Positions 5,263 through 5,665 of a DNA stretch of 5,665 nucleotides are shown here, one piece after another. Source of the stretch: an uncultured Collinsella sp. (GTDB taxonomy: Bacteria > Actinomycetota > Coriobacteriia > Coriobacteriales > Coriobacteriaceae); assembly GCA_900550825.1 (NCBI GenBank), contig URTZ01000132.1:1-5665 (forward strand), given 5' to 3'. The translations under genes were made by a program, and so were the position numbers. The notes beneath the pieces were generated by a model that worked only from the letters and a program-made list of their open reading frames with translations, searched no databases and was not told the DNA's origin. The first letter of the stretch is position 1; each line of letters opens with the position of its first letter.

Positions 5263-5665
5263 ATGAGTGATGAGACAACGGGCCAAGAGGATGCGGCTCA
5301 AGATGCAGAAGCGTGTGCCGAGGCTCTGGAGAGCTTAGACCAGATTGCGCTGGGCGAGATTGCGTTTGACGATGCGGAGCTCGACGCGCAGGGCGAGTCG
5401 GAAGCCCATGGCGAACAAGATGCCGACGATGATGCTGCGCCTGTCGAAGATGAGGCAGATCACGAAGACTTCGAAAGCGAGGCAGATGACCAGCCCGAAT
5501 CCGACACGAGCGAGGAAACCATCTTGCTCGGCAGCTTGCCGGCCGAGGATTCGCTGACCCGCGAGCTCCCCGGCCTGGGTTCTGCGCCGGCTGTCGATGA
5601 GACCATCGCCATGGGCGATATTCCCCTGCCGTCCGTTCCCTCGGCACGCGAAGCCCAAGATCGCC
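5263..5665 (+). CDS. Unidentified highly acidic, probably disordered protein (N-terminal 134 residues, partial)
   Basis: I do not recognise this protein. The frame is open from ATG 5263 to the right edge with no stop, with GGGGG 4 nt upstream as a modest ribosome-binding site. Of 134 visible residues 43 are Asp or Glu; there is no Lys at all and the first Arg is residue 100. The composition (D, E, A, Q, S, G, P) suggests an intrinsically disordered N-terminal region; no signal peptide or membrane segment is visible so far. Three short similar segments occur: DQIALGEIA (26-34), ETILLGSLP (85-93) and ETIAMGDIP (113-121). A Pro/Leu-rich stretch begins near 102. Such acidic tails often precede a folded domain in larger proteins, and that domain would be outside the window. 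Codon use matches the neighbours, so I see no sign of recent transfer. It is separated from the upstream operon by a strong terminator and is probably transcribed independently. Confidence 0.75.
   Translation, partial: MSDETTGQEDAAQDAEACAEALESLDQIALGEIAFDDAELDAQGESEAHGEQDADDDAAPVEDEADHEDFESEADDQPESDTSEETILLGSLPAEDSLTRELPGLGSAPAVDETIAMGDIPLPSVPSAREAQDR

Noticed and set aside
3425..5647. Minus-strand open frame of 740 codons opposite tetR and the membrane protein gene
   Set aside because: It crosses two well-supported genes and a strong terminator; its translation is low-complexity (G/A/V/H/D-rich) with no domain. Long antisense frames are expected with strong third-position G/C bias.
1..5665. 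CRISPR arrays, tRNA/rRNA genes, insertion sequences or attachment sites
   Set aside because: No regularly spaced repeats, no tRNA-like cloverleaf, no transposase or integrase and no flanking terminal repeats were seen.

Overview
The window looks like chromosomal DNA from a high-GC, strictly anaerobic gut actinobacterium of the Coriobacteriia, most likely Collinsella or a close relative. This is inferred from the strong G/C preference at third codon positions, the abundance of Fe-S proteins, a nickel-hydrogenase maturation gene and a DUF5692-type membrane protein. No rRNA or other decisive taxonomic marker is present, so the assignment is tentative.

Layout: (1) 1-244, minus strand: 5' part of hypA, a Ni metallochaperone, starting at a TTG codon and running off the left edge. 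(2) 245-334: short gap with a perfect 11-bp hairpin that probably ends or attenuates the upstream transcript. (3) 335-3112, minus strand: a 925-residue Fe-S flavoprotein. It joins a winged-helix-like segment, a CxC-type Fe-S domain, a ferredoxin site, a GltD-like FAD/NAD(P)H oxidoreductase and a C-terminal ferredoxin site. (4) 3113-3301: divergent control region with two near-identical 15-bp palindromes and a third, related palindrome. (5) 3302-3964, plus strand: TetR-family regulator. (6) 4028-5035, plus strand: a Trp-rich polytopic membrane protein (DUF5692 type), probably co-transcribed with the regulator and followed by a strong intrinsic terminator. (7) 5036-5262: gap with that terminator and a separate 9-bp inverted repeat. 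(8) 5263 to the right edge, plus strand: the start of a very acidic protein with three copies of a short motif.

How the parts may work together: the TetR-type repressor probably binds the palindromes between itself and the oxidoreductase, controlling its own operon (with the membrane protein) and the divergent oxidoreductase gene. The simplest reading is an inducible redox unit: a soluble NAD(P)H-linked multi-cluster electron carrier and a membrane protein of unknown function answering one ligand. The ligand and the electron acceptor cannot be read from the sequence. A functional link between the oxidoreductase and the membrane protein is inferred from shared control only.
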